Shown one piece after another: positions 45,479-56,803 of a DNA stretch of 64,000 nucleotides. Under the pieces are notes generated by a model that saw only the letters and a program-made list of their open reading frames with translations, had not been told where the DNA came from and did not search any database. The position numbers and the translations under genes are program-made. Location of the stretch: contig CAKMXJ010000018.1 in assembly GCA_928724745.1 (NCBI GenBank), positions 434,001 to 498,000 on the forward strand. The letters run 5' to 3'. The stretch is from Anthracocystis setariae (taxonomy: Eukaryota; Basidiomycota; Ustilaginomycetes; Ustilaginales; Ustilaginaceae). Numbering within the stretch: position 1 is the stretch's first letter; each line of letters opens with the position of its first letter.

Positions 45479-47341
45479 ATGACCACCAATAGTAAGTATG
45501 AGCACGTTTGGGGTACGGCACCTGCGGCGAGGCGTTGACTGACGCGTGGCTCTGAATTTCCGGTTCCTGTGCCTGGCCAGCCGACAAGCCTTCGAACGAG
45601 AAGACGCGCGCTGAAGCTGAGGCCGCGTCCACCCTTCGTGCAATCTTGGCCGTGGTCCCCGATCCTCGGGCAAGCAGCGATACCGCCGTCCCGCCCCCGG
45701 TGGTGGCTGTGGCCGGGCCCCCTCCAGCTGCACCCTCTCCGACCGACAAGACCGGTAAGTAGCCCCTTCCCCGGGCGTTTTGATGCGGTGCACGTACTGA
45801 CTCCGATCTTCCCGGTGGGGATGCGGTGTCTGACAGTACCCGTAACGCCGAGCGCTCCTGTGATCGAGATCCCTTCTTCGCCGCCGCCCCAGGTTTGCGA
45901 TGGTGCACCTTCCCCCAAGGTGCGCGACCCACCTTCCCCCGAGGCTCGCGACCGAGCTCCCTCCTCCGTCGACGATCGTGCCGACCAGAGTCAATTCCGC
46001 TATCAAGTGTGGGAGATCCTGCCGTGGGGCGAGCGGAGCTGCCCTATCGTGGACTCCCTGATGCGGGAGCGCAAAGACCAGCCCATCGGCGACGTCCCCT
46101 TCGTGGTACGTCTCATCAAGGCCGCTCTGGTGCTCAGCGATCCCGACTGCGAGGAATTCATGGCACCCTGTTATGCATGCGAGCATAAGGGCTGCAACGC
46201 CGCGGCATGCCATGTGGATCCCGAGCGTGGCGCCGTGACGGGCAAGCGCGACGCTGGCGCCAGGATCCCCGAAGAGATCGCCCAAGCCTTCGAGGGCATG
46301 CCGACGCCTTGCAGCGCGTGCGGCACGAAGCGTAAGTGCGACTGGCGCGGCAGGATCCCGTGGCTGGGGAATCGGCTCGAGGGCCCGTGGCTGATGGAAG
46401 CCTACCTCTGGATGCGCGTCCTGGGCCACCGTCCTAACCCCGCCCTGACCCCGTCGATGGTGCCGGTCGGCTCCCTCCCGCCCTACATGGAGACTGAGCG
46501 CGCCGCTGTCGCGCAGCGCTACGCCAGGCGCCGTTGGCCGCGTACCAGTCGTCGGACTAGGGCCGACCAAAGCGGTGACAACGAGAGCAGTGAGAGCGAT
46601 GGCGAATCCGTGGAGGAGGAGCCCGAGCCCGCTACCCCCAGCCCCCGCGCGACCCGTGCTACCCGAGCCCGGGCTGCCGACCGTCCCCGTCCTCTGAGCT
46701 CGCCTAAGGCTCCTCGTCCCCGCCGCGCTGCCGCGCGTAAACCCCTCAGCGCCGCTCCGGGGGTGAGCGCTACCATCCGCGCGACGCCGCGTAGTCGTGA
46801 CGAGGAAGCTGGGGGGTCGTCGTCCCTGGGTTCCAATCCGCCGGCGCCATCGGCTTCTTACCGGAAGCAGGCGGTGCACCTCCAGCGCAGCACGGAGGCC
46901 ATCGAGCGCGCGCTCGACGATCTCAAGGTTACGATTCGGCAGTGCGCCGCCGCTGGCCTGCTGGAGGGTATGGACGTGCAATCTTCCACCATGAAGCGGC
47001 ACCTGATGATGCTGGAGTCTACGCCCGCCGCCCTGCGAACGACGCTGCACGAGCTTGTAGACTACTGGCGGGTGAGCGGTCCCGCGTATCTGATTGCCTC
47101 GGACTCGTCGGACTCGGACAGCGCGTCCCATGTTGCCGCTGCTCGCGAGCGTGTTGGGCGCCTTCTGGATCGCGCGCCACCGGCTGGCGTCCCGCACCCG
47201 GCTGCTGACTCTCCCGTCGCTGCGGTACCCGCGCGCCGCGCGTCGCCCTCGTCTCCCTTGGCGGCGGAGGCTCCTCGCACGCCAAAGCGTCCGCGCCGGC
47301 AAGCGCTTCTTGATGGTGGAGAGGGCGCGGCTCCGGCCTGA
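45479..47341 (+). CDS. Spliced antisense accessory gene in chromovirus
   Basis: The gene lies on the strand opposite to gag-pol, in the 3' third of the element. Three exons fit perfectly: 45479-45491, 45581-45754 and 45837-47341, with introns of 89 and 82 bp (donors GTAAGT, acceptors CCAG and ACAG). Phases join to one frame of 563 codons starting MTTNTDKPSNEK. The protein has a Pro-rich N-terminal part, a folded-looking core (about 95-290: FRYQVWEILPWGERSCP), two Cys clusters (about 172-190, CYACEHKGCNAAAC; about 220-236, CSACGTKRKCDW) that may bind zinc, an acidic/basic disordered middle, a helical stretch near 410-490 and a basic end PRTPKRPRRQ. The function is unknown; nucleic-acid binding is a guess. 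The antisense frame of 904 codons over it is a composition shadow. Confidence 0.72.
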
Positions 47342-47818
47342 GTCCTCAACTGTAACGCGCGCCCCTTGCTCTGTTTCCCCAACGTCTGCTGGCCGGCTCC
47401 GGTGACCCCGTGGCCGGCCGTGAAATCCAAAATGCTTTCCGTGCTGTTGTGCTTGTGTTGTAGCGTTTGTGTCTGAATTAAAGTGAGGAGTGAGCGTGGC
47501 GAGGTTCCGCGAGTGCTGTGGCGCGCGGGGTTCCAGGACCTCTGGCATGCCGCGCGGTAGTGGGGGGCTGTGTGAGGGCAGCGGGCACGCCCGTAAGGGT
47601 GACGAGCACGCCGTGAGTAAGCCGGCGCGAGGCGGGCTGGGAGCTCGTCCTGGGGGTGCGCGCGGGCTGACGCGAGGCGGGCTGGAAGCTCGTCCTGGGG
47701 GTGCGCGCGCCAACGACGGTGGCGAGCGCGCCAAGAGCAGGACGACGCGAGGCGGGTTAGGAGCTCGCCCTGAGGGAGCGCGCGGCATTATGAGGTTGCC
47801 GCTTGCCCCCGGCCACCG
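47342..47818. repeat. Tail-to-tail spacer with tandem repeats
   Basis: This spacer separates the convergent ends of the accessory gene (plus) and pol (minus). It contains three imperfect copies of a unit of about 40 bp (GACGCGAGGCGGGCTGGAAG and following bases) at about 47625-47664, 47669-47709 and 47744-47785. Confidence 0.7.
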
Positions 47819-50386
47819 TCAGGCCTGCCTTCGTCCCGTGGGCGCTCCTGGGTGTGACCTGTGGAACTCGTCCACCAGCTCTTGGCTATTGGCGAGGTGA
47901 TGCGCCGGCTCCCATGTGGGCTCGTCATAACCGGCCCACTTGACCTGGTACTCGAGGCCCCGTCTGCTCGTTCGTGCCTCCAGCAGTCGTTCCACCTCGA
48001 AGTCTTGGCGGTCGTCTTGGAGGTTGGTGGCTTGTGGCGCGTGCTCCGTGGGGCGCGCGCCCGCTGGGTATGGCTCGAGCAAGCTCACATGGAATACCGG
48101 GTGAACGCGGGAGCCTGCTGGCAGGTCCAACCTGTACGCGCGCTGGCCCACGGCCTCTAGAACCGTAAATGGTCCGGCGAGGGGGTTGGACAGCTTCTTG
48201 GACGGTCTGTCCTGGCGCAGGTGTCTGGTGCGCAGCAGTACTTGGTCACCCCCGGTGTAAGACCGATCCGTCCTGGATCGGTTTGCGAGGCTCGCCATGG
48301 CGCGCGCAGCACGCGCGATGTTGTCCTGGCAGGACGCGATGAGCACCTGCAGGGAAGCCGGGGAGGGTGGCGCACCATCGGGGGCGAGCACGGGGGAACC
48401 CGGGAGCGTTTTGGGCGTAAAACCAAAAAGGGGGAGGGTGGATGGGAGGCCGGTGGCGCCAGCGGGGCGGTTGTTGATGGCAAGCTGCGCGTGCGGGAGC
48501 CACGCGGCCCAGTCATCCTGCTGGTAGTTGACGTAGAAGCGCAAAAAGACCTCCAGGGTTTGATTGGTGCGCTCGGTTTGGCCGTCAGTTTGAGGGTGAT
48601 AGGCCGTGGATAGTGCCGGGCGGACCTGGAGTTGCTGTAGCACCGCTCGCCAGAGGGAGGCGATGAAAGTGCGCCCGCGGTCGGAGACAATCTGGTCAGG
48701 CAACCCAAAATAACAGAACACACTTGTAAAGAGCATGCGTGCGAGGTCGGGAACGGTGTCGGATTGCCGCGCTGGGATAAAAATCACAAACTTGGTGAGG
48801 CGGTCTACGACTACAAGGATGGAATCGAAGAGTGTGCCGCCCACGCGCGAGCGCGGGAGGCCCTCGATGTGATCCATGGAGATGGACCCGAACGGACGGT
48901 CGGGCGCGCCCAACGGAAGTAGCAGCCCATAAGGTTTATGGCGCGGGGCTTTGGCGCGCTTGCAGGCAGAGCAGGTGGCGACGTAGGTGACAACATCTTG
49001 CGCGAGGGTGGGCCAGTTGTGGTGGCGGCGGACAAGCGCGGTGGTAGTAGCCACGCCGGGGTGCCCCGCGGTGGGGTGGTCATGATAGCGGGACAGGATG
49101 GCGGCGATGTCAGCCGCGCTGGACGGGGTGGCCGGAAAGGCGGTCGCCGGGAGGAGAGCCGCGCGGCGCGCGGCCGGGGCCGGGAAGTTGACGGGGTCGG
49201 CGCCGGTTGTCTCGGGGTGGATGAACAGGGAGGGCGGCAAGAGGGTAGCTACATTAGCGGGGTCGCCATGGCGTTGGGCGTCCGCGAGGTTTGGGTGGCC
49301 ATCGGATCGGCGTGACAGGGCGTCCGGCCGCGCGGCCTCTGTGCCTGGGCGGTAGGTGATGGAGAATGCGAACTCCGCCAGGGCGATGCCCCAACGGGCC
49401 TGACGGCGATTGAGCTGGCGCTTGGTTTGGAAGTACTGGAGAGCTTGGTGGTCTGTGAGGACATCAAACGGTGCGTGCAGCCCGTGTAAGTAGTGGCGCC
49501 ACGCTTGAAGGGAGTCGACGATGGCCAGGAGCTCCTTATCGTGGATCTCGTAGTTGCGCTCGGCAGGCTGCATCTTCCGTGACCAATACGCCACTGGGTG
49601 GAGACGGTGCGTGCTCGGGCGCGGCGCTGTCGTAGTGGCGGGGTTGATTGGGTACCATTGGGACAGGACGGCCGCCACGACGTAGTCGCTGGCGTCGGTT
49701 TCCACTACTGTGGGCAGCGCTGGGTCAAAATGCTGCAGGATAGGAGCCGTGGTGAATGCGCGCTTGAGGGTCTCGAATGCGGCCAGCTCGGCGGGCTCTA
49801 AGGAGATGCGCCCGCTTGCTTTGCCCTTGAGGCGGTCTGTGAGCGGGCGAGCCACGCGCGAATAGTGTTTGATGAATCGTCGGTAGAAGTTGGCAAAGCC
49901 AAGGAATACCTGGATGTCACGAATGGTCGTGGGTGCGGGCCAGGTAGTTACGGCCTCGACCTTCGCCGGGTCCATGGAGATGCCGGCCGGGCTGACTCGG
50001 TAGCCCAGGAACTCCACCGAGGTGACCCCGAATTCGCACTTGTCGGCAGCGCAATATAGCTGGTTATGGCGCAAACGGCGGAGCACCTCGCGCACGTGTG
50101 TGTCGTGCTCGGCGGGATCGCGGGAGAACACGAGGATGTCGTCCAGGTACACCACCACGGACACGTCGAGCAGGTCGTGCAGGATGTGGTTCATTAAGCG
50201 CTGGAACGTAGATGGCGCGTTGCACAACCCGAATGGCATTACCATGTATTCGAAACTACCGTAGCGCGTGCGGAATGCCGTTTTCCATTCGTGCCCCTCC
50301 TTGATACGGAGGAGGTTGTACGCCCCCTTCAAGTCGAGTTTGGTGAAGAGCGCCCGCTTGCGCGAGGCAGTCCAAGTGTTCGGCAA
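47819..50386 (-). pseudogene. Chromovirus pol: RT, RNase H, integrase, chromodomain
   Basis: This frame carries most of pol. RT continues from FTKLDLKGAYNLLRI with catalytic VVVYLDDILVFSRD near 50150. RNase H has VVETDASDYVVAAVLSQ and NYEIHDKELLAIV. The integrase zinc domain is HPTAGHPGV...CSACKRAK, and the core DD35E is spread over SMDHIEGLPRS, SDRGRTFIASLW and DGQTERTNQTLE. A C-terminal chromodomain (FEVERLLEARTSRRGLEYQVKWAGYDEPTWEP, in pieces) ends the protein. The frame is joined to the gag-pro frame only through a one-base shift near 50345-50375, inside the RT domain, so the start of this open frame is not a real initiation site. The frameshift looks like damage or a sequencing error. 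Confidence 0.92.
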
Positions 50387-53300
50387 TGAGGGGTATGGGG
50401 TACTTGTCTTTGATGGTCACGCTGTTGAGCGCGCGGTAGTCGACGCATGGTCGGAGGCGACCGTCTTTCTTAGGTACAAAGATGATAGGGGCCGCGGCGG
50501 GGCTCTGCGATTCCCGAATGAACCCAATAGCAAGCATCTTGTCAATGTACTTCTTGAGCTCACCGAGCTCGCGTGCGGACAGGGAGTATAGTGGCCCGTG
50601 TGGGATCTTGGCTCCCGGCAGGAGGTTGATCTCGTGGTCCTGGGGGCGCGGGCGCGGCAGGATGTCGGCGTTGGCCTCATTGAACACCTCCGCAAACTCC
50701 TGGTACGCAGCGGGGATGTCCTTAGTCGATGGTACGGCGGCGAGCTCGTCCGCGTGCGCCTGGACAAGGACGCAGTGTTCGGCGGCGTTGTCGGTAAACG
50801 GCAGCGGGGGGATGGCCCCGGCCGGGGGCGTCGCGGGCTCATGCTCGCCTTGCCCGGGCAGGGGAAATTGCATGACGCAAGCCTCGTAGTCGAGGACGGG
50901 GCGCGTGGCCTCGATCCAGTCCAAGCCCAAGATGACGTCGTAGCTCGATATGCGCGGGGCCACGAAAAAGCGGTGGTGGGGGGCGACAGTGAGGCCCGCC
51001 AGCCCCACGGCTGCCCTGCAGGTATGAGTGATGGGCTCCGAGGCTGCGTCGAACGTCGCTGTCTTAACCGGAGTGGCCAACCCGTGCAGGTCGATGCCCG
51101 CGCCCTCGAGGAGATCCTTCGCCACGAAGGACGCGGTAGCGCCGCCGTCGATGAGAGCGCGCGCCCGCAGGTGGTCAATGGTGACCCAGCACTCGTAGGC
51201 CGGAATGCTGGGGTGACGACTCACACGGATGTGGTCGCCCTGAACAGATGGCTCCGCGATGGGTTCCAGTGCGGCGACATGCGTGCGGAGTGGGAACCAA
51301 TCGGGGTGAGTCAGTAGTTGTGCCACGGCCGCGCGCGGAGGGAAAAGGGCGTCTTCAAAACCCAGGGGGTCGAGGGTGGGGTCGTAGACCGCTTCGTCGT
51401 AGGCATCCCTTTCGGCCGGGGGGTCGCACTCGGTAGGCGCGTGGTCTGAAGAGGGGTCTTCTCCTTCGGGCGGCAGGAGGTAGTTGCCTGTGGTGGGCTC
51501 CACCGTAATGACATTAGCGCGCAGCGCGCGCTCCTGTGTGGCCTGTGGACAATCGCGCGCGAGGTGCTTCTCGCCACAGGTGTAGCACAGGTTGTTCTCG
51601 CGCCGGTAGCGGCGTGTGTCCTCCGTGAGCTTCTGCAAAGCCGTGTTGGCGCGGGCCGGAGCATGGAAAGTTGGGCGCGCGGCGGCCGGGGCGGCGGCGG
51701 GGCGGGCGGCGTTCAACCCACCAGTCGGGGCTCCCGTCGGGGTCGTACCGGGCTCCGGTCGGGGGCGCTCGTCATTGCGGCCCGTCGCGCGGCCCGGAAT
51801 GTGGGCGGTTCCGGCTGAGTCGAGGCCGGTTTCGAGCATCTGCTGCTCGGTGCGTACAGCAGCGTTGATGTACTCCTGCAGGTCGTGGGTCTGCACATGT
51901 AGGAGGTGACGCCGGAACGTCTCACGGAGTCCCAGCTGGAACGTAGTGAGCAGCTGCTGCTTGTCGGTAGCGTTGGCTCGCGTGGCCAGCGCCTGAAACT
52001 CGGCAGCGAAGCGGCTGACGCTCCCGGTTTGACGCAGCTTCTGCAGCTGCATCCTGGCCGTATGTCCTGGGTGAGGATCGCCGTACGTGCGGCGTAGGGA
52101 CCCGCAGTAGCGCGGCCAGTCGTGGAAGATCGGGTCGTGGGGGCTCGCCTGGCGCATGTTGCGCAGGTGGTCGCGAGGCGCGCCACCCACGTGTGCCAGG
52201 GCCCAGAGGACCCGGCGATTGTCTGTGGCAAAGCGTGCCGGGTTGAGGTCGAAGTGCAGCTCGCACTGCTCAATGTAGGCCTCCAGCTCTTCACGCTTAC
52301 CGTCCCAGTCGGGGGCAGCGATGCGGAGTTCGGGAGCTTTGTCGAGGCTCGCGTCCAGGGGAGCGATCCACGGCACCATGTTGAAATATATGGTCACCTG
52401 CTGCGTCAGCTATCGACGTGACACTACAGACGTCGGTATGTCCATAACTAGGGCGGTGATATTCCGACATAGTTGCCGACAATACAATTCCTCGGGACTC
52501 GGCAGCGGGGAAACTATGCGCGTGCCAATGACAATGCTGGCACTGTGCGTTCCCACGTGACGTTGACATGGTGCCTCATCACATCTCTGACCGGGATGTT
52601 ACTCGTCGGGTCATGTTATTGTCAACATCGTTGTTTATGTTGATGATCAACTGCTGTTTACACTTAGCGTAGAATCTTGTCACTAACGTCGACGCTATGG
52701 GGTTCCCTACACCGCTACGGGCAACAACGGTGTAGGGGACTAAGTGTATTTATAGGGCGTACTTCGAGCGCACAGTTGATGATCCCTTAATCGATTCATT
52801 ACCAACTTCTCCGTATCATAACGCCTGCTACTTACAGATCCTTACCGACGTCGCTACTGTTGTATCGACATAGGTCTCTCCCCTTCGTGCCTGCTGCCTG
52901 ACGTCACCGCCCACTCTTGGTTACGGATCTAACTGGCCTGACATAACAACAGAGCCAGCTCTATACGCCCATCCACCAGTGTGAGGTCTATAGCGACTTA
53001 GCTACTTGTTATAGTATCTTTGGCAGACGATAGACTCATCGTACCTGGCTGCCTACCGTCAAGGTCGCCCCTTGACGCAGTCGACTTCCAATACACCAGA
53101 GGGGGGGCCGGGAGGGGGTACCCAGGCTGCGGCTCGCGGGCGTGGTGGGGGTCCTGCTCCATCCGGCGGGTGGCTCGCTCGTAGCGCTGCTCGGATGTCT
53201 CGCGATCCGTCGCCGGGTTGGGAGCCTCTCTGGGGGGCTCCGCTTCGGCGGCCCTGGGCGAGCGCTGGGAGGGGGTAGCCGCGAGGGGTGGTTGGCCTCT

Positions 53301-53537
53301 TTGCTCGCGGCGCAGCGCGCGCATCTCCAGGACCAATTCCTGCAGGACGGCCATTTGCTCCTGGAGCACCGCCATCAGCGGGACGGCGGCCTCCGGGGCG
53401 GGCACGGGGGAGTTGGTGGTGGTCGCGCTCGCCGAGGAGGGTGCGACGACCACGGGAGGATCTTCCCCGGCGGAGGACCAGTCGTCCAAGGGGTTTTGGT
53501 TGGCGACCTGGCTGCGAGTCACCGGCATGGGGAGCAT
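50256..53537 (-). pseudogene. Chromovirus gag-protease-RT start, split by solo LTR
   Basis: The first ATG is at 53535-53537, 38 bp inside the 5' LTR (MLPMPVTRSQV). The gag N-terminal part (148 codons, with a coiled-coil MAVLQEQMAVLQELVLEMR) runs to 53094, where the 715-bp solo LTR begins, and resumes in frame at 52373 after it. Then follow the retro-gag region (LEAYIEQCELHFDLNP...), a zinc knuckle CYTCGEKHLARDC, a protease with catalytic ALIDGGATASF near 51150, and the start of RT (PIIFVPKKDGRLRPCVDYRALN). The frame ends after a shift near 50345-50375. In this copy gag made from the ATG would be truncated inside the LTR. Confidence 0.9.
52379..53093 (-). repeat. 715-bp solo LTR, copy B
   Basis: This is the same length and nearly the same sequence as copy A (11390-12104), here on the minus strand, so in the same sense as the host gag. 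On the minus strand the TSD is TGGTG (plus-strand CACCA at 52374-52378 and 53094-53098). Excision with one TSD copy restores the gag frame at ...PPLV/PWIAP.... Confidence 0.9.
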
Positions 53538-53563
53538 TGTTTGAGCGTGCGGGGTGACGGGTA

Positions 53564-53575
53564 GGTCGATTGTAA
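53564..53575 (-). promoter_or_regulatory. Putative self-priming PBS
   Basis: The minus-strand sequence next to the 5' LTR is TTACAATCGACC, which does not start with TGG as tRNA-primed sites do. Its TACAATCGAC is the exact complement of GTCGATTGTA in the LTR (53754-53763), about 42 nt downstream of a TTATAA box (53800-53805), where the transcript should begin. This is the arrangement of Tf1/sushi-type self-primed elements. Confidence 0.65.
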
Positions 53576-54010
53576 TGTTAAGCGCCAAGGGTCTGACAAC
53601 CTCCTGACTGTGCGGCGTGGCACGCGGTGCGCGAGGCTTGGGCTTGAGAGCGCGTGGCGGGAGTGGTGGCCACGAGAGTCACCGAGCACGATCCTGAGGT
53701 TAACGGTTCTACCGTTGGGTCTGATATTCGCTATTACTCAAGGTAACTAAGAATACAATCGACGAGCGGACGACAGGGAGGTGACGCGCGGCTGCTCACT
53801 TATAAGCATCACGCGTACCGCGCGGCGCGCAACGGAACGTAGGCCGCGCGCGGTCCTGAATCGCGGGGTGGACCTTGTCATGTCACGCGTGGCGCGCCCC
53901 CTCCTTCACGGCGTACCGCGCGGCGCGCCCTAGTGGCCACACATCGCGCGGCACGCGCCTGGCGGCACTCCCGTGGCGCGCTGGCTGGGGCCCCCCATCC
54001 AGCCGTAACA
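53576..54010 (-). repeat. Chromovirus 5' LTR
   Basis: This 435-bp LTR carries the predicted TATA box (53800-53805, minus strand) and transcript start (near 53763). It matches the 3' LTR throughout by eye, so the insertion is young. Confidence 0.95.
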
Positions 54011-54965
54011 GTCATGCAGCATTGGGGTCATCCGCCGCAGGAGGCACCACCACTAGCCTCGGCGGCATCGAGCTCATGTACGCCTTCCCCGTTGTGGACG
54101 AGGCAGCTGCAAGTCTTCGCCATGTACCTCCAAGCTCATGCCAATCTGCCCGACAATCTCATCACGCTCATTGTTTCAGTAGTGTCTGCAATCATCGTAG
54201 CATTGCTTGAGACGGTGAAGCTTGCGATCCCTCCTTCTTTTCCCGGCTATGATGTTGTCGAGCGCTTGGCATCATCCAAGGTCACCATTACGCCGGCAAG
54301 CATGCGCCGTGGAGTCGGAATACAAGATACATTCAACCGTTACACAGTGTGTCCTGCCTGTGCTGAACTGTATCTCTGCAAGAACGATCCCAACCTCCTC
54401 CTCGCTCGGTGCCTCTCATGCAGCGCAAACATGCTTCATGGAGGGAAGCCCAAGCTTGTATACTCACACCGTTCGATTGCAGCAATCTTATCGACGGTGT
54501 TCCAGGATCGAGAAAGCGAGGACGCCGTGGAAAGCTGGAGCGAGTACCTTGTTCGGCAAGAAGGAGCAAGTGAGAGGGTCTACGATACCCTCTGGTCCGG
54601 CGACTCCTGGAGAGCCGACTGCTCCAACCCTCACTGCGGTGCAACTTGCCGTAGCAAACACATCCCCTTCGTCGACCTTCGCATGCGGGTCAAGATCTCG
54701 CTGTTCATCGACTGGTTTACCGCTTACAAGGGTAGTCACTCCGGTTCGCACTCAAGCGGCGTGATCCTCATGCGAATTGACAACATTCCATCCAGTCTGG
54801 TCTCGCGCGATCGTAGGTGTGCGGGTATCTATCTCATTGGTGTGCTTCCTGGCCCGAAAGAGCAAGATGTCTACAAGCTCTACCCATTCTTAAAGCTTGT
54901 CACCGATGAGCTCGCCAAGCTTTACACAGACGGAGTCACGATCAAGACCTCAAGGCATCCAGAAG

Positions 54966-55079
54966 GTAAGTTCATGGTTCATGGCTGTGTAGGAGTCTTC
55001 GAGAACGCACAGACTGACACAGAAGACCGGGGAAACTATGGCACACGGCATTTGATCTTGTCTCGCTTATGCTAAACAG
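54966..55079 (+). other. Transposase intron
   Basis: Donor GGTAAGTTC and acceptor AAACAG bound 114 bp. Splicing joins ...RHPEG/LTVKVKLGM in frame, and the downstream reading frame continues in the transposase. Confidence 0.75.
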
Positions 55080-56803
55080 GTCTCACAGTCAAGGTCAAGC
55101 TTGGCATGGTGGTTGCCGACAGTCCAGCAAGGCAAAAGGTTGGCGGCATCTCTCAGACCAAATGGGCGGGAAAGGGCTGCCCGCGATGCCACTTCGACCT
55201 TGACGATCTTGGTAATCCCCATGCCACAGCAGCCGAGCCAAGAGGGGAGTCTCATCGAGCGAACTCTTTGGCGTGCTTGCGAGAGAGTGGCCGACAACAG
55301 CATGAAGCTGACGGCGTGCGGTACAGCGTGTTGAACGAGCTGCCGTACTTCAGCACTCCAACAATGTGCCCGCCAGACTACATGCACGCAATACATCTTG
55401 GATTGTGCAAACGATTCTGGCACAAGCTGCTTGTGAAAGCCTGTGGAGCAATCGGTGGAAGGCTGGCCGCGGTTCAAGAGGTCCTCAGAGGAACATCGTT
55501 GCCATCAACAGCGCAAAGACCGGACCCTCGCATTGGCGATCGTAACGGCGGCACGCCAACCGCCCAGCAGTGGCTCACGTTGTTCAGGCACCAACTCATC
55601 TTCGGCCTCATGCAAATCTGGTCAGAGTCTCTCGGCGGAGCAAGGCAGCTTCACTTGCAATTCGAGCCTGCTCTCAAGGAACGAAGTCGCCGGGCGCGAG
55701 GTCATGCTGGGTAGCAAGCCGGTGGAGGAAGTGTTCCTGTCGGCGGTGCTTCTCATAGCAATAGTTGACTACACGGAAAGGATCAGTTTCACGGAGAATG
55801 ATGTACAGCGGCTTGCAGAGTTGATAACGGCATTCAATAGGCATCAGGCAAACTTGCTGGGACCCGGGTGGCTGACCTACAATAGTCACATCACGGAGCA
55901 CATTCCAGAGTTCATCAAGAAGTATGGTAATCGTAAGTATCTGACATCCCCCGCCATGATCACGGACGCACGCTAATATACTTCTGTTGATCTTTGATTT
56001 GCATGGCATTGACAGCAAGGAACTTCTCATGCTACCCGTTTGAGAGTTTCATTGGTACAATGAACAGGTCACGCAAGAGCACGCGGAAAGGAGGCATATT
56101 GGAGGAAAGCATCATGCGGAACGAGAGCTTGAAAGGTGAGCTGGCAAAGGAGATTCGGACGTTGCCAAGCGAGATCCGGGACAAGATGGTGAAGTATGCG
56201 AAGGGATCAACAAAGAAGCTAGGAGATATCACCGAGACGGCGATGGCGAGGAAGACTTTGGAGGAAACTACACACCGCCTTCTCATCGAGTCGCTCAATG
56301 CCTTCCCTGGATCGTCGCAAGGTAAGTTCAAGTCATTGTTGGATCTATCTTTGGGGCCAGAGGACATAGCAATCGACAGAGCAGGTACTCTTTTCCACAG
56401 TCTAGTCAAAGAGTTCTTCCCTGCTCCGGTAAGGATCTCATCAGCTGGTCAAGGCGGCAGCGTCAATATCGGGAACACATACGTCATGGTTGCCGTGCCG
56501 CAGTACCAGCTAGTTGGGCAAGTTCTCTGGCTTTTCAGGAAGAAGATCACGTTTCACGCTGGCGAGGAGGGTCAAGATATGTATTTTGCACATCTGCGGT
56601 TGATAGAGATGGTGGAGTTGGCGACGGCGCTGGGTTCTAGTCACCCTTGCTTGGATTTGATGGAGGAGATCGACATCAGGATAGGGAAAACGGAGGGTAA
56701 CAGGCGAGAAGTGGTGGTGCCATTTGGCTCAATTTGGGCCCAAGTCTCAGTATGTCCTTTCAAGACCATCAACGGCAGCTTTTTGGGGCTCAAAGCAGTG
56801 TAG

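Larger units (their letters stand above)
44767..54010 (-). mobile_element. Full-length Ty3/gypsy chromovirus
   Basis: Two 435-bp LTRs (44767-45201 and 53576-54010) with TGTTA...TAACA ends flank a minus-strand gag-pro-pol. A 5-bp TSD GTCAT flanks the whole. Pol order is protease, RT, RNase H, integrase and chromodomain, which places it among chromoviruses. A polypurine tract (GAGGCGGGGGGGTAA, minus strand) abuts the 3' LTR at 45202-45216. The 5' end shows a self-priming signature instead of a tRNA site. gag is split by a 715-bp solo LTR and RT has a frameshift. An extra spliced gene lies on the opposite strand in the 3' third. Confidence 0.95.
44294..56803 (+). pseudogene. Plavaka/CACTA-like transposase, interrupted
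   Basis: The first exon part (44294-44766) encodes a CxCxxC start (CRCRQCTIGG) and an acidic stretch. It breaks at the chromovirus insertion site GTCAT, and the frame resumes exactly at 54016. Recognisable pieces are a Cys cluster (CPACAELYLC...CLSC), FIDWFTAYKGSHSG, YLIGVLPGPKEQDV, CPRCHFDLDDLG, LPYFSTPTMCPPDYMHAIHL and YPFESFIGTMNRS. Introns fit at 54966-55079, 55933-56015 and probably 56322-56384. Near 55670-55700 the frame must shift by one base between ...FEPALKER and ...VAGREVMLGSKPVEEV, with no splice sites to explain it. With the insertion and this shift the gene is presumably dead. Confidence 0.82.

Noticed and set aside
45074..47788. A 904-codon minus-strand frame over the chromovirus accessory gene
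   Set aside because: It is Arg/Ala/Pro-rich and featureless, while the plus strand has phased introns and Cys clusters; it is probably a shadow.
54016..56803. Assigning the transposase to the KDZ group
   Set aside because: The FIDWFTAYKG / GVLPGPKE / MHAIHLGL pattern, CAC-start terminal repeats and 3-bp duplication fit CACTA/Plavaka better.
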